Part shown: positions 1 to 9,193 of the stretch, piece by piece
Layout of the letters: each line of letters begins with the position of its first letter
How positions within the stretch are numbered: position 1 is the first letter of the stretch
Assembly (NCBI GenBank): GCA_018828125.1
Contig: JAHJWB010000001.1
Span: forward strand, 558,001 to 622,000
Direction of reading: 5' to 3'
DNA length: 64,000 nt
DNA from: Gammaproteobacteria bacterium
GTDB lineage: Bacteria > Pseudomonadota > Gammaproteobacteria > Burkholderiales > Burkholderiaceae_C
Translations under genes and position numbers: made by a program
Notes under the pieces: model-generated
Database searches by the model: none
The model's input: only the letters and a program-made list of their open reading frames with translations
Told to the model about the DNA's origin: nothing

Positions 1-842
1 CCCAGGTCCAGCACGTTGATCTTCTTGTCGGGGTGGCGCGCAAGGATCTTGTCGCCCACTTGCTTTGGCAATTGGTACTTCAGGCTGCGGACCATATGCA
101 GGTCATAAAACTCCGCCATGCTGTCAAAAAGCGGACGTGTCAGCTCTGCGGGCTGTTGGGCGGGGGTTTCGCCAGCGGCAAGCTGGGCGTAGTACTGGTA
201 CACCGCATCGGCAGGGGCAAGGCCCAGCAGTGCGGTGGTGTTTTCGCGGGCGTCTTCTGGCTTGCCTGCGGCGATGCACGCCTGCACGCGACCGACCAAA
301 GACTGGGGGTCCGACGGAAACTCCTGAACCAGCGCATCCCACTCGGCCATCGACTCGTCATGCTTGCCTTGCTCGCTCAGGTCCTTGGCCAGCAGGCGGC
401 GCAGCGACTGGTCACCGGGCACCAGCTCCAGACCACGGCGCAGGTGGCGAATGGCCATTTCTGTGTGTCCGGCGCGGTGCGCAATATCGATCACACCGGC
501 AAGCACCTGAAGGTTCTTGGGTTCGAGCGCAGCCACTTTCTCTGCGGTTTCGACGGCTTCCTTGAACTGGTTCTGACGCGCCAAAAGCAAGGCCAGCTCC
601 AGCAATCCTGGGCCCCAGTCCGGGGCCAGCGATACAGATTTGCGCAGGGCTTCAAAAGCACCTTTCACATTGCCCGCTTTTTCCGCCAGCAGGCCGCCCA
701 GCATGAAGACGCGTGGATCCTGGGGCCACTGGGTATTGGCTTTGTTGAGCGTAAGGGCAGCGTTCTTGAGGTCGCCCTTGGCGATCTGTTCACGGGCCTT
801 GGTCAGGTGCTTGAGGTTGGGGTCGGTCGCTGTAGCGCTCAT
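1..842 (-). CDS. TPR-repeat SAM-dependent methyltransferase, C-terminus cut by window edge
   Basis: The visible 280 residues begin MSATATDPNLKHL and form a run of tetratricopeptide helices over about residues 10-215, with typical signatures such as LARQNQFKEAVETAEKVAALEP (shown here as a paraphrase of its A/L/Y spacing). A linker with FDSMAEFYDLHM follows, then the start of a Rossmann fold ending in VLDLG, the class I SAM-binding motif, exactly at the window edge. The TPR plus linker plus methyltransferase layout is known from a proteobacterial family of predicted methyltransferases with unknown substrate. The start at 842 has no clear Shine-Dalgarno sequence. The domain order is seen; the catalytic function is inferred, because the rest of the methyltransferase lies outside the window. 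Confidence 0.8.
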   Translation of the reverse strand, partial: MSATATDPNLKHLTKAREQIAKGDLKNAALTLNKANTQWPQDPRVFMLGGLLAEKAGNVKGAFEALRKSVSLAPDWGPGLLELALLLARQNQFKEAVETAEKVAALEPKNLQVLAGVIDIAHRAGHTEMAIRHLRRGLELVPGDQSLRRLLAKDLSEQGKHDESMAEWDALVQEFPSDPQSLVGRVQACIAAGKPEDARENTTALLGLAPADAVYQYYAQLAAGETPAQQPAELTRPLFDSMAEFYDLHMVRSLKYQLPKQVGDKILARHPDKKINVLDL

Positions 843-1096
843 GGGTGCTGGATGTTTGCAAATGGACCGCTGCGCGGTCTGCCTGGTTCGGCGAGTCAGA
901 TGCTGTAAAGATAGAGCTGACGATTATCCCGGATTCGCGGAGGCACCCTCCGGCGGCCGGCTTGTGCGGCTCTGCTTCCACACGCCTTGCAGGTCTGCGA
1001 GGCCACTGGCTGAGCCCTGGCTCTGGACAAGGGCTCGCTGCATGAGCCTCGCGCAAGCCTGTTCAAGTGGTGTCGTGATCGCCTTCGAAGCCCGGG

Positions 1097-3184
1097 TCAG
1101 GCGCCACCGTGGCCACTCAGACGCTGAGGTGCCAGGGTCAACGTGAAACACGCGCCATGGTCCCGCTGCGATTCCACCGTGATATCGCCTCCGTGCAGCC
1201 TCGCCACGCGGCGGCTGACCCACAAGCCCAAACCGAATCCCTTGGTTTGGTCAGTGCGGTCACCGCGTTCAAACTGCTCGAAGATGCGGCTCATCAATTC
1301 CAGGGACATGCCCGAGCCTTCGTCTGCAACAGATATCTCCAGCAGACCCGCATCGTTCTTGTGGGCTGCGATGAAGATTTCTCCTTCGGCCGCATATTTC
1401 ACTGCGTTGTCCACCAGGTTGGACAGGGCAATTCGCACCAGCGTCTGATCGCATATCCACTCCGCGGGGGCCGATGCCGTAAAAAGTTGCAGTCGATGGC
1501 GTGGGGACCAGTGCACCAGTTGCGCAGCATGTTCCAGCAGTGCCGCCACGTTGGCAGGTGCTGCATGCAGCGTAAAACCCGCGGAGTCAAGGCGTTCACT
1601 GATGAGGCAGCTGTCCACCAGGGAGGTCAGTCTTCGGCACGCCCTGCGAATCTGCTTAGCCCGGGTCGTCTGGGTTGCAAGGTCCGGGGACGGGAAATTT
1701 TGCTGCTCGGCGGCCGCACTGTCGACGACGGCCAAGGGCGTGCGAAATTCGTGGCTGATCATGTGGAAGAACTGCCGCTGTTCGTTTCGCAAGTCCCGTT
1801 CGCTGTCCAGCGCCTGCCTCAGCCACGTCTGGGCCAGTGATAGCTCCCGCGTGCGTTGGTCAATTCTGTCTTCGAGCACCTGTTCGGCATGCGCCAAGTG
1901 TTGAATGGCCTGGTCCTTCAATACCTCGGCCTGCCGGTAGCGCAGCACCATGCCCACGAAGACTGCGCAGGTGATCAGTCCGGTGAAGACCAGGACCTGA
2001 AACTGCCACAGGGTGGTCACATCGACGTTCCAGTGTGCATGGCCAGTCATCACGGTGGTGGTCGGTATGCCTCCCAGCAAGTGGATTCCATAGGCTGTCA
2101 GCAGCAGGGCATGCTGGGCGCGATGCTGGCGGTGGATCAATGCGAGCGAACACAGGACGATAGCAATGACGTCACTGGTCACCAAGGAAACGAGGTTGAT
2201 CCATGCCACGTTCGAATAGACGCCCAGAGGCACGCTCAGGGTGCCCAGAAGGTTGAGCGCTGTGATCCCCATGAGCACACGGTCCGCGACGCGGTAAGAA
2301 GTGTTCCGGGTCAACTGTTCACGCATTTGCCACGCCAAGGTGGCAGCGATCCCGAAAGCGCCCACGCCCACAGCGTGACTGGCCCACATCGTCCAGGCTT
2401 CCGGAATCCAAAGGCTCAGGTAGCCACGCACATTGAACACATGCAATGCGCTGACCGTACCCAGTAGCGCCAGTGCATGCAGGTTGTAGGTGCGGAAGAT
2501 GGCAGATGCCGCCCAGATGCCCAGCAGCAGCGCGGCCATTGCGCCGAAGTACAGGCCCATGGATCTTTCGCTCGCGGCCAGTTCTGCACCCAACGCCTCG
2601 GTGCTGGACAAGACCACGCCCTGGAATTGCATGGCACTGCTGGTCGCGATGCGGATCAGTGCCACCTTGCCCGGCTGAAGGCGAAACAGGTGCTGGCGAA
2701 CGCCGGCCTTGAGGTGCGCCGGGACATGGTCGCCGCTCGTCTGCGTATGCCAGGCCCCAGTGTCTGTGTCGCGCTCATACAGGGTGACCGAATCAAGATA
2801 AGTCGGTTGCGCCAGCAGCCAGACCGGATCGCCCGGAGTGGCTGCAGCGGGCACGGTGAACTTGAGCCAGACGACGTCCTTCAGATAGCCGACGTTGAGC
2901 GCGTAGTTCAACGGTTGCCACGCGAGATGCCTGTTCAGCTCTGACAGCACTGCATCGGGCGTCATGTTGTCGTTGACGTCTTCCACCCATTGCATGGGAA
3001 TGTCCCAACCCAGCAACCGCGCCTGTGGCGCCTGCGGTTCGGGGCCATGTTGTGCGATTGCCACGGGTATGAGCACGAGTGCCAACAGCGCAAAGCACAG
3101 CCAGTGCGCAGCCCGGAGACACCAAGCCCAGAACGCCCGGTGGCGCTCGGGATGCGATGTGAGTATTTGTGAGTGTTTGTGCAT
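1097..3184 (-). CDS. Hybrid-input sensor histidine kinase with 7TMR-DISM sensor region
   Basis: A 695-residue membrane kinase. A hydrophobic export segment (about 26-45, ending IPVAIAQH) is followed by an extracytoplasmic beta-rich domain of the 7TMR-DISMED2 type (about 50-190), about seven membrane helices (195-400) and a coiled coil. The HisKA domain has H478 in the motif ISHEFRTP. The HATPase shows the N box LSNLVDNAVKYA, G1 DEGSGM and G2 GFGLGLW. DISM sensors are thought to bind carbohydrate-like ligands. Start 3184 (MHKHSQILT) was chosen because the in-frame start at 3235 would add a charged stretch before the signal and run toward the divergent regulator. The response regulator at 3259 is divergent with about 75 bp between starts, so they probably form a pair. 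Confidence 0.88.
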   Translation of the reverse strand: MHKHSQILTSHPERHRAFWAWCLRAAHWLCFALLALVLIPVAIAQHGPEPQAPQARLLGWDIPMQWVEDVNDNMTPDAVLSELNRHLAWQPLNYALNVGYLKDVVWLKFTVPAAATPGDPVWLLAQPTYLDSVTLYERDTDTGAWHTQTSGDHVPAHLKAGVRQHLFRLQPGKVALIRIATSSAMQFQGVVLSSTEALGAELAASERSMGLYFGAMAALLLGIWAASAIFRTYNLHALALLGTVSALHVFNVRGYLSLWIPEAWTMWASHAVGVGAFGIAATLAWQMREQLTRNTSYRVADRVLMGITALNLLGTLSVPLGVYSNVAWINLVSLVTSDVIAIVLCSLALIHRQHRAQHALLLTAYGIHLLGGIPTTTVMTGHAHWNVDVTTLWQFQVLVFTGLITCAVFVGMVLRYRQAEVLKDQAIQHLAHAEQVLEDRIDQRTRELSLAQTWLRQALDSERDLRNEQRQFFHMISHEFRTPLAVVDSAAAEQQNFPSPDLATQTTRAKQIRRACRRLTSLVDSCLISERLDSAGFTLHAAPANVAALLEHAAQLVHWSPRHRLQLFTASAPAEWICDQTLVRIALSNLVDNAVKYAAEGEIFIAAHKNDAGLLEISVADEGSGMSLELMSRIFEQFERGDRTDQTKGFGLGLWVSRRVARLHGGDITVESQRDHGACFTLTLAPQRLSGHGGA

Positions 3185-3258
3185 GGCTGGCTGCGAACGG
3201 CGCAAGGAGAATAGCCGGTGTCCAGATGTTTCCACGCCGCCAGGTGACCCCTATTTCC

Positions 3259-3939
3259 ATGTCCGCCGAATCCATCATCGCTGTTGTTGAAGACGACGAA
3301 GACATTCGCGCGAACGTCTGCAGCTACCTTGCGCGTTCGGGCTTCGGCGCGTGGGGGGCCGAGTCCGCCGAAGATTTCTATGTGCGGCTGTTGCGCGACC
3401 GCGCCGATCTGGTGGTGGTGGACATCGGCCTGCCGGGTGAGGACGGACTCAGCCTGGTGACCCGGCTTGCAGGCCAAGGAGTGCCCACGGTGCTGATGAC
3501 CGCGCGTGCTGATCTCGACAGCCGAATCTCCGGGCTGGATGCGGGAGCGCTGCAGTATTTCGTCAAGCCGGTGGACATGCAGGAACTGACAGCGGGGATT
3601 CGCTCACAGCTGCGGCACATGGCGCCACGCGCAGCCCAGGGTGACACGCTCGCGCCTTGGCGCCTGGACCGCGCCGCGTCGCGGATGGTGGCCCCCAATC
3701 AACGCGCCATCGATCTGACCAGCCGTGAGCTGGAGCTGCTGGGCTGCCTCATGGCGATGCCGGGAGCGATGGTGACCAAGCAGGCCCTCATGGAGGCTGT
3801 GGGTGCTGACGAAGCAGAAGACGGGTTTCATCGCATCGAGTCCCAGCTGACCCGATTGCGTCGCAAGACCCTGGAAACAACGGGTACGGCCTTGCCCGTG
3901 CGTGCGGTGTTCGGCAAGGGGCTTGTATTCGTGCCATGA
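3259..3939 (+). CDS. OmpR/PhoB-family response regulator
   Basis: A 226-residue regulator. The receiver domain (about 5-118) has the acidic pair EDDED near the N-terminus, phosphoacceptor D55 in VVVDIGLPGEDG, and the conserved lysine in FVKPVD. A C-terminal winged helix (about 135-225) contains LTSRELELLGCL and ends GKGLVFVP, as in the Trans_reg_C family. It is divergent from the 7TMR-DISM histidine kinase at 1097-3184, its likely partner. The gene for a large IPTL-CTERM surface protein lies about 150 bp downstream on the same strand and is a plausible target. An in-frame ATG at 3226, behind an AAGGAG at 3207, is an alternative start. Start 3259 fits the usual receiver N-terminus better. Confidence 0.88.
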   Translation: MSAESIIAVVEDDEDIRANVCSYLARSGFGAWGAESAEDFYVRLLRDRADLVVVDIGLPGEDGLSLVTRLAGQGVPTVLMTARADLDSRISGLDAGALQYFVKPVDMQELTAGIRSQLRHMAPRAAQGDTLAPWRLDRAASRMVAPNQRAIDLTSRELELLGCLMAMPGAMVTKQALMEAVGADEAEDGFHRIESQLTRLRRKTLETTGTALPVRAVFGKGLVFVP

Positions 3940-4090
3940 GTTGAACTGACTCGGGGGCGCGGGGTGGGCCCATGCCAGCCCGGGACTCCATACAACACAC
4001 ATTTTTCATGCGATGGACCGCAGGTCCATGGCGGGGCTGTGTGCGCCTGAAATGCCTTGGATAGACAACAGACAGATGAAGGGAAACTGC

Positions 4091-6817
4091 GTGAACACGA
4101 AGGTTTTAGGGAAGTCAGTGCGAGCAAGCTGGGCGCTCGTTGTCGCCTTGCTGGCAGCGCCCATGGCGCATGCCGAATTCCAGAATGGGAGCTTTGAACA
4201 GGACTGGGCTGGCTGGACAGTGTCGCCCCTGCGCGTGGCCACCACGATTCCGGTGTTTCCACCGACCAAGTTCGAAGATCTGGGCACGACCCCCTGGGTA
4301 GCCACGGATCCGGGCCTGTCGGCGGTGGTGGGCAGCACGGTCGCGCCCAACACGGGCGGGGCGCTGACCACGCCGCTATTTGGCAACAAGAGTGCACGCG
4401 TTGGCGACGGACGAACACAGTACCGCGGCGCACAGATTCGCCAGACAGCCACCATGGGCGTTGGCGACATTGATCCTGCCGATGGCAAGGTGCACGTGCG
4501 CTTTGCGGTTGCCCCGGTGCTGGACGCACCCACCCACCCTGGCAACCAGCAGCCTTACTTCTTTGTTGAAGTGAAGAACGTGACGAAGGGTACACAGCTC
4601 TTTTACACCTTCAATTTTGCGAACCAGACGGGTGTGGCGTGGCAGGCCGTGGGCAGCTATCAGTTCACCAACTGGCAGGCTGTGGACGTGTCCCCCGGCG
4701 CAGGCGTTCTGGACGTGGGTGACCAGGTGGAAGTCATCATCGTCAGTGGCGGCTGCGGGCAGAGCGGCCACGGTGGCCTGGTGTATGTGGATTCAGGACA
4801 GGGGCTGACCACGCTGCCCGGCCCCTTCGTGACGGCCACGGCACCGGAGTACGTGGTGCGTTCGGATGCGGGAGCCAATGCGCCGTCGATACCTGCGCCC
4901 GCCGGGCAGCGCACCGTCTCCTACAACTACCACTACAGCAATGGGGGCGAAGCGCCCATGCCCAACAGCCGGGTCATCATCCGGTCTCCGCAGGACCAGG
5001 ACGAGCGCAATGCAAGTACCGGTGCTGTGATCAATCGCCAGCAGAATCTGCGGGTGGACCCGGGATCACTGCCCGCCGGTTGCTCGATCACGCAAACCAT
5101 CAACGCCCCCCACGCCGACAATTCGCTGGGTTCCATCGATGTGGTCACTTGCGATGTGGGCACGCTCAACCCCGGCAATGTGGGCGACCTCAAGCTGCAA
5201 TGGATCGTGCCCGACAATGCGCGCGCGCCCACGCTCAACCATGGCAACTACTACATCCAGTCGGCCAGCTCGCCGCCGCTGCTGGGGCCGCTGGTCAAAT
5301 CAACGCTGACGGCGCTGCAGCGTGCGGACCTCAAGGTCGCTGTGTCCAATCCATCGTCGTCACAGACCTGTGGATCCAGCACCACGTACACCGTCACGCT
5401 GGACAACGACGGGCTCGACACCGCGCCAGCCGGGGTGACCATTGGCAATAGCGTGCCAGCCGGGCTGACCGCCGGCAACTGGACCTGTACCGCTACAGGG
5501 GCGCTTGCATGCCCTGCAACCACCGGTTCCGGATCGATTGCGGGAACTACGACCACCCCTTGGGCCATGGGCGAACAGTTGGTCTACACCGTGGCCGCCA
5601 CCGTGGATTCCTGCTCTGGTGGCTCGCGCTCCATCGTTTACCCGGTCAGCGTCAGCCTGCCAGCGGCGGTCGGCACCATCGTGGACCCTGACTCCACCAA
5701 CAACACCAGTGCCCATTCGATGAGCTCAGGCCCTGCCTTGCAGCCGTTGACGGTCAACACGGTCGGGGACGGCATTGGCCGGGTGACCTCCGTGTTGCCG
5801 GGCATCGTTTGCGACAAGACCGCGGCGGGCATGCAGTGCGCCGACAGCAAGCAGTTCACTTCGGGATCGCAGGTAGCGTTGTACGCGAACGCGCCAGCTG
5901 GCTCCATCTTCGCTGGCTGGTCGGGCGGTGTGTGTTCGGGTACCGCGCAGCCCTGTCTGGTGACGATGGATCAGGCACGCAGCGTGACTGCGGCGTTCTC
6001 TGTGCCGCTGGATGTGTCCGTCACCGCAGGTGCTGGCGGCACCGTGACGCCCCCCGGCGGCACCACGGTGCCAGTGGCGTCTGGCAGCACTACCTCCATC
6101 AACGTTGTGCCAAACGCAGGTTTTGCCCCCGTATTTGGTGGCACCTGCCCGGCAGGCAGCTATGTGGGCAACACCTACACCACGGGCACGGTGACCGCCA
6201 ACTGCACGGTCGACGTGACGTTCACCAACGCAGGCGGCGTGGTCACTGCGACGCCCAACGCCCCTGCCGGTGGCTCTGTCGTGGGGGGCGCCAAGACCGT
6301 GGCTCCTGGCGGGTCGGCGACCTGGCGTGTGGTGCCCAACTCGGGCTTCGTGGCTGGCAACCCCACCCACACCTGCGCGCCCGGCGTGGGGTCGTGGAAC
6401 GCCGACCGCACGGAGTACACCGTCACACCGATCAGCACGGACTGCAATGTCACCTTTGCCTTCCTCGCCTCGTTCACCGTGACTGGCTCGGTCAGCGGCA
6501 CGTCTGCAGGCCCTGGGTCCGTGACGGTGGGCGCCACCCAGAACGTGGCGAGCGGTGGCTCGGCAGTGTTCACCCTGAGCCGAGCCGGCACAGCGGACCC
6601 GGCCAGCACCTGCACAGGGGGCAGTTTTGACGCAGCCAACACGACCTACACAGTGCCCAACGTAACGGCCAACTGCGCCATGGTCTTCAGCTTTGCAGCG
6701 GTGGCTGCGGCTGCCAATCCCCAGTCCATTCCCACCCTCAGCGAGTGGGGGCTCATCACGATGTCGGCCCTGATCGCCCTGTGCATGGTGGCCCTGCGCC
6801 GCCGACGGATGTTCTGA
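4091..6817 (+). CDS. Large secreted IPTL-CTERM surface protein with DUF11-like and repeat domains
   Basis: A 908-residue exported protein. A signal peptide (about 1-28, ending PMAHA) precedes a jelly-roll-like region starting EFQNGSFEQDWAGW. A DUF11-like beta domain follows (about 410-540, ADLKVAVSNPSSSQTCGSS), then four or so beta repeats built on phrases like FAGWSGGVCSG and TYTVPNVTANC, each with paired cysteines. The last 31 residues are a textbook IPTL-CTERM tail: IPTLSEWG, one membrane helix and the basic end RRRRMF. In this family the tail is thought to be recognised by an exosortase-like enzyme (XrtH), which is not in this window. The GTG at 4091 is preferred because GAAGGGA lies 7 nt upstream; ATG 4076 is the alternative. 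Function is probably cell-surface or matrix. Confidence 0.85.
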   Translation: MNTKVLGKSVRASWALVVALLAAPMAHAEFQNGSFEQDWAGWTVSPLRVATTIPVFPPTKFEDLGTTPWVATDPGLSAVVGSTVAPNTGGALTTPLFGNKSARVGDGRTQYRGAQIRQTATMGVGDIDPADGKVHVRFAVAPVLDAPTHPGNQQPYFFVEVKNVTKGTQLFYTFNFANQTGVAWQAVGSYQFTNWQAVDVSPGAGVLDVGDQVEVIIVSGGCGQSGHGGLVYVDSGQGLTTLPGPFVTATAPEYVVRSDAGANAPSIPAPAGQRTVSYNYHYSNGGEAPMPNSRVIIRSPQDQDERNASTGAVINRQQNLRVDPGSLPAGCSITQTINAPHADNSLGSIDVVTCDVGTLNPGNVGDLKLQWIVPDNARAPTLNHGNYYIQSASSPPLLGPLVKSTLTALQRADLKVAVSNPSSSQTCGSSTTYTVTLDNDGLDTAPAGVTIGNSVPAGLTAGNWTCTATGALACPATTGSGSIAGTTTTPWAMGEQLVYTVAATVDSCSGGSRSIVYPVSVSLPAAVGTIVDPDSTNNTSAHSMSSGPALQPLTVNTVGDGIGRVTSVLPGIVCDKTAAGMQCADSKQFTSGSQVALYANAPAGSIFAGWSGGVCSGTAQPCLVTMDQARSVTAAFSVPLDVSVTAGAGGTVTPPGGTTVPVASGSTTSINVVPNAGFAPVFGGTCPAGSYVGNTYTTGTVTANCTVDVTFTNAGGVVTATPNAPAGGSVVGGAKTVAPGGSATWRVVPNSGFVAGNPTHTCAPGVGSWNADRTEYTVTPISTDCNVTFAFLASFTVTGSVSGTSAGPGSVTVGATQNVASGGSAVFTLSRAGTADPASTCTGGSFDAANTTYTVPNVTANCAMVFSFAAVAAAANPQSIPTLSEWGLITMSALIALCMVALRRRRMF

Positions 6818-6906
6818 TCCCCAGCCGACAGCCTGCGAAACCGGGCGCCGTGCGTGCTTCGGTCTCCTGCAGCCAGCGGTGCCTTGCGGTACCGCTGGTA
6901 TTTTAA

Positions 6907-6957
6907 TGAAATTGGCCTCTAGCGCTTGTCCGAAAAGCGTCGATAGCTATGATTTTT
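6907..6957 (-). repeat. Dispersed two-hairpin repeat, copy 1 (reverse orientation, intergenic)
   Basis: Read on the minus strand it runs ATAGCT ... AAGCG ... CAAGCGCTAGAGG, the 3' half of the repeat found elsewhere in this window. It lies in the leader of the DUF3617-like gene, just upstream of its start. Confidence 0.7.
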
Positions 6958-6975
6958 GAATCCATTGGAGCAAGC

Positions 6976-7614
6976 ATGCGGTCTTCAAAAGACGGTTTTC
7001 TGGCACTGTGTCTGCTGGCATGGGCCGCGTCGGTCGCTGCCCACCCGGCACACCAAGAGGGTGCAAAGCACCCTGAGGGCGCCGCTGCCGTGGGAGCTCC
7101 GCAGTCCCGGCAGCCGTCGCTGCCATCGCGAAAGGACGGCCTTTGGGAAGTGCTCGTCCGCAGCGACGACCTGGTGCTCAAGCGTGCGGGGCGCGCATCG
7201 CCACAGCCTGTCACGGTGCGCCAATGCACCAGCGCTGCGGCAGAGCCGGTCATGTTGATGTCCATCGTCCCGGGGCAGGAGGACTGCCACGAACGCAAGG
7301 TCCGCCGACGCGGAAAGGGTGCCGATGCGGGCTATGACATCCAAACGGTCTGCTACGTGCATGACAACCGCGTGGAGACTCAGATGCAGTTGCTGGGAGA
7401 CCTGCAATCGGCCTACCGTGGCAGCTTTCAGGCCAGGTTTCCCCAAACGCCCCTGCACAACACGGGGCGCATGGTGTTTGAGGCGCGGTGGCTGGGGGCC
7501 TGCGACGCGGGGCAACGCCCGGGCGACATGTTGCTGCCCAACGGGGTCACGGTGAACGTGGTGGACGACCACCAGCGGGCCGAAAACGCCGACCACAGCG
7601 GGCACAAGCACTGA
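6976..7614 (+). CDS. Exported DUF3617-like protein, histidine-rich ends
   Basis: A 212-residue protein with a signal peptide (MRSSKDGFLALCLLAWAA, cleaved about residue 24) and a His-rich mature N-terminus (HPAHQEGAKH). The core, with KDGLWEVLVRSDD, the cysteine in RQCTSA and the later QEDCHERK and QTVCYVH, matches the layout of DUF3617 proteins, which are small periplasmic proteins of unknown role. It ends HSGHKH, so metal binding is possible but unproven. Start 6976 was chosen over 6949 because GGAG sits 5 nt upstream and it gives a clean signal peptide. It follows the IPTL-CTERM gene after 158 bp that hold a copy of the dispersed repeat. Confidence 0.7.
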   Translation: MRSSKDGFLALCLLAWAASVAAHPAHQEGAKHPEGAAAVGAPQSRQPSLPSRKDGLWEVLVRSDDLVLKRAGRASPQPVTVRQCTSAAAEPVMLMSIVPGQEDCHERKVRRRGKGADAGYDIQTVCYVHDNRVETQMQLLGDLQSAYRGSFQARFPQTPLHNTGRMVFEARWLGACDAGQRPGDMLLPNGVTVNVVDDHQRAENADHSGHKH

Positions 7615-7715
7615 CCGCGGGATGTGTGGGTGGCACCCGCCCACCCTTTCGCCCCCTGGCAGGGCGCTGATCACACAGGCCAGGCACCGGGTGCGCTGGC
7701 CTGCCCGACAACCGC

Positions 7716-9110
7716 TTACTGGCTGATCTCCAGCATCACCACCCGCCCCTGTGCCGCCGGCCATGTCTGGCCGGTAACGCGTTCGCCATTGAACTCGGCC
7801 GTGATGGGGCGCACACCGCCGCTGGGCTTGATCTTTGTGCTGGCAGCGCCTGCACCGGAGGGCACACCAACAGGTACGGCACCGTCGAGCAGCATCTTGT
7901 CGCGCGCCGGGTCGAGGTAGCCGCGCGGGCGGGTCAGGGTCACAACGCTTTCCGCCCCCTTGTCGGCATCGGAAATGCGCTCTGCGCGCAGGTGGATGAT
8001 GTTGCTGCTGCGTGGAAATCCGCTACGGTAGATGTGCGTGGTGGCATAGCCGGGTGCCGTGATCACGAACTCGGTGGGCGAGCCGGCAGGTACCGTGAGG
8101 GGACCCCACTGGCCGTCCGCGCCCACGGTTTTGCGCAGCAAGGCACCGCCTGTGCGCGCCCCCGTGGTGGGGTCGGTGGCGTATACCTCCAACTGGGCGC
8201 CCGCCAGGGGCAGGTTGTTGCTGAAGTTGCCGGTCTTGGGATCGGCCGGGTCGACGCCCTGGCCCGTGATCTTGCCGTTGAGCACCACGGCTTTCTCAGC
8301 CGCAATGGTGGTGGACTGCGGTGCCTTGCCGGTGATGAAACGGTAACTGGCTTCAAACGCTGCGGGAGAGTACGACGTCTCGCGGTGGTCGATGCGCGGG
8401 ATCACCACATTGGTGGCACCCTTCAGCTCGGGGCCCGCTGCGGTCACGTATGTGGGCTTGCCTTTCTGGCCGATCCACAGGCCATCGGGTTGTGCAAACT
8501 TGTCGTTGTTGTCAGAACGGATGGTCATCCATTTGACCGGGCCGCTGACTTCGTCCCCGGCAGCGTTCTTGGGAGCGTTCAAGCCCATGAGGAACGGCCC
8601 GGTGCCCGAGAACTCGTTGCCTTCGCGAAAGCCCGGAATGGCCCACACGCCGTGGTTGGGCGTGCCACCCAGGATGGCGTGGCTCACGGTCTTGTCGCCG
8701 CCACCGTTGTAGATGTAGTTGCGAATGGCGTTGCCGCCGCGCGAGTTGCCCACCAGTACGACCTGGCGGGCACCCGTGGCCTTGAGCACCTTGTCCACCT
8801 CGGCCTTGAGGTAGGCCATGTGCTCTGCGCTAGACGTGCGACCCGGCTGGGCCTTGGAGTCGTCATCGCGCGAGAGCGGGTAGGGCACGTCGATGGCATG
8901 CAGGCGCTCGCGGGGCCAGCCGTTCGATTCGAATCGCCACACGGTCGTTTGCCACAGCGCGGCGGTGTCGCCGTTGCCATGCACGAAGACGACGGGTGGG
9001 GCCTCGGCCAAGCTGGGGCTGCGGGTGGCGCAGCCGGCCAGTGTCAATGTGGCTGTGACAGCCGCTGCCAGCAGGAGGGATCGGCGTTGTAGCAATAGCT
9101 TTTTGTTCAT
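7716..9110 (-). CDS. Alpha/beta-hydrolase lipoprotein (esterase/lipase-like)
   Basis: A 464-residue predicted lipoprotein. The N-terminus MNKKLLLQRRSLLLAAA has a lipobox LAGC with C27. The hydrolase domain (about 38-290) has VVFVHGNGD, which forms the oxyanion region, and the nucleophile elbow GNSRGG with S123. A later HRE segment is a possible catalytic histidine. The C-terminal 170 residues look like a beta-sandwich or carboxypeptidase-regulatory-like domain (GKITGQGVDPADPKTG). Substrate is unknown; a secreted polyester or lipid esterase is plausible. Start 9110 has TTGGAGA 5 nt upstream. It faces away from the DUF3617-like gene and lies downstream of the acyl-CoA dehydrogenase pair on the same strand. 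Confidence 0.78.
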   Translation of the reverse strand: MNKKLLLQRRSLLLAAAVTATLTLAGCATRSPSLAEAPPVVFVHGNGDTAALWQTTVWRFESNGWPRERLHAIDVPYPLSRDDDSKAQPGRTSSAEHMAYLKAEVDKVLKATGARQVVLVGNSRGGNAIRNYIYNGGGDKTVSHAILGGTPNHGVWAIPGFREGNEFSGTGPFLMGLNAPKNAAGDEVSGPVKWMTIRSDNNDKFAQPDGLWIGQKGKPTYVTAAGPELKGATNVVIPRIDHRETSYSPAAFEASYRFITGKAPQSTTIAAEKAVVLNGKITGQGVDPADPKTGNFSNNLPLAGAQLEVYATDPTTGARTGGALLRKTVGADGQWGPLTVPAGSPTEFVITAPGYATTHIYRSGFPRSSNIIHLRAERISDADKGAESVVTLTRPRGYLDPARDKMLLDGAVPVGVPSGAGAASTKIKPSGGVRPITAEFNGERVTGQTWPAAQGRVVMLEISQ

Positions 9111-9193
9111 GGGTGTCTCCAATAAGAAAAAATGCCCGTGGACTGGTGAGTCCACGAGCATTGCACGCTTGCGTGACAGTCCTTGCGGCTGTG

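Noticed and set aside
33..908. A 291-codon open frame on the plus strand at the window start
   Set aside because: The minus strand encodes a clear TPR protein with a SAM-binding motif, while this frame shows no protein family features.
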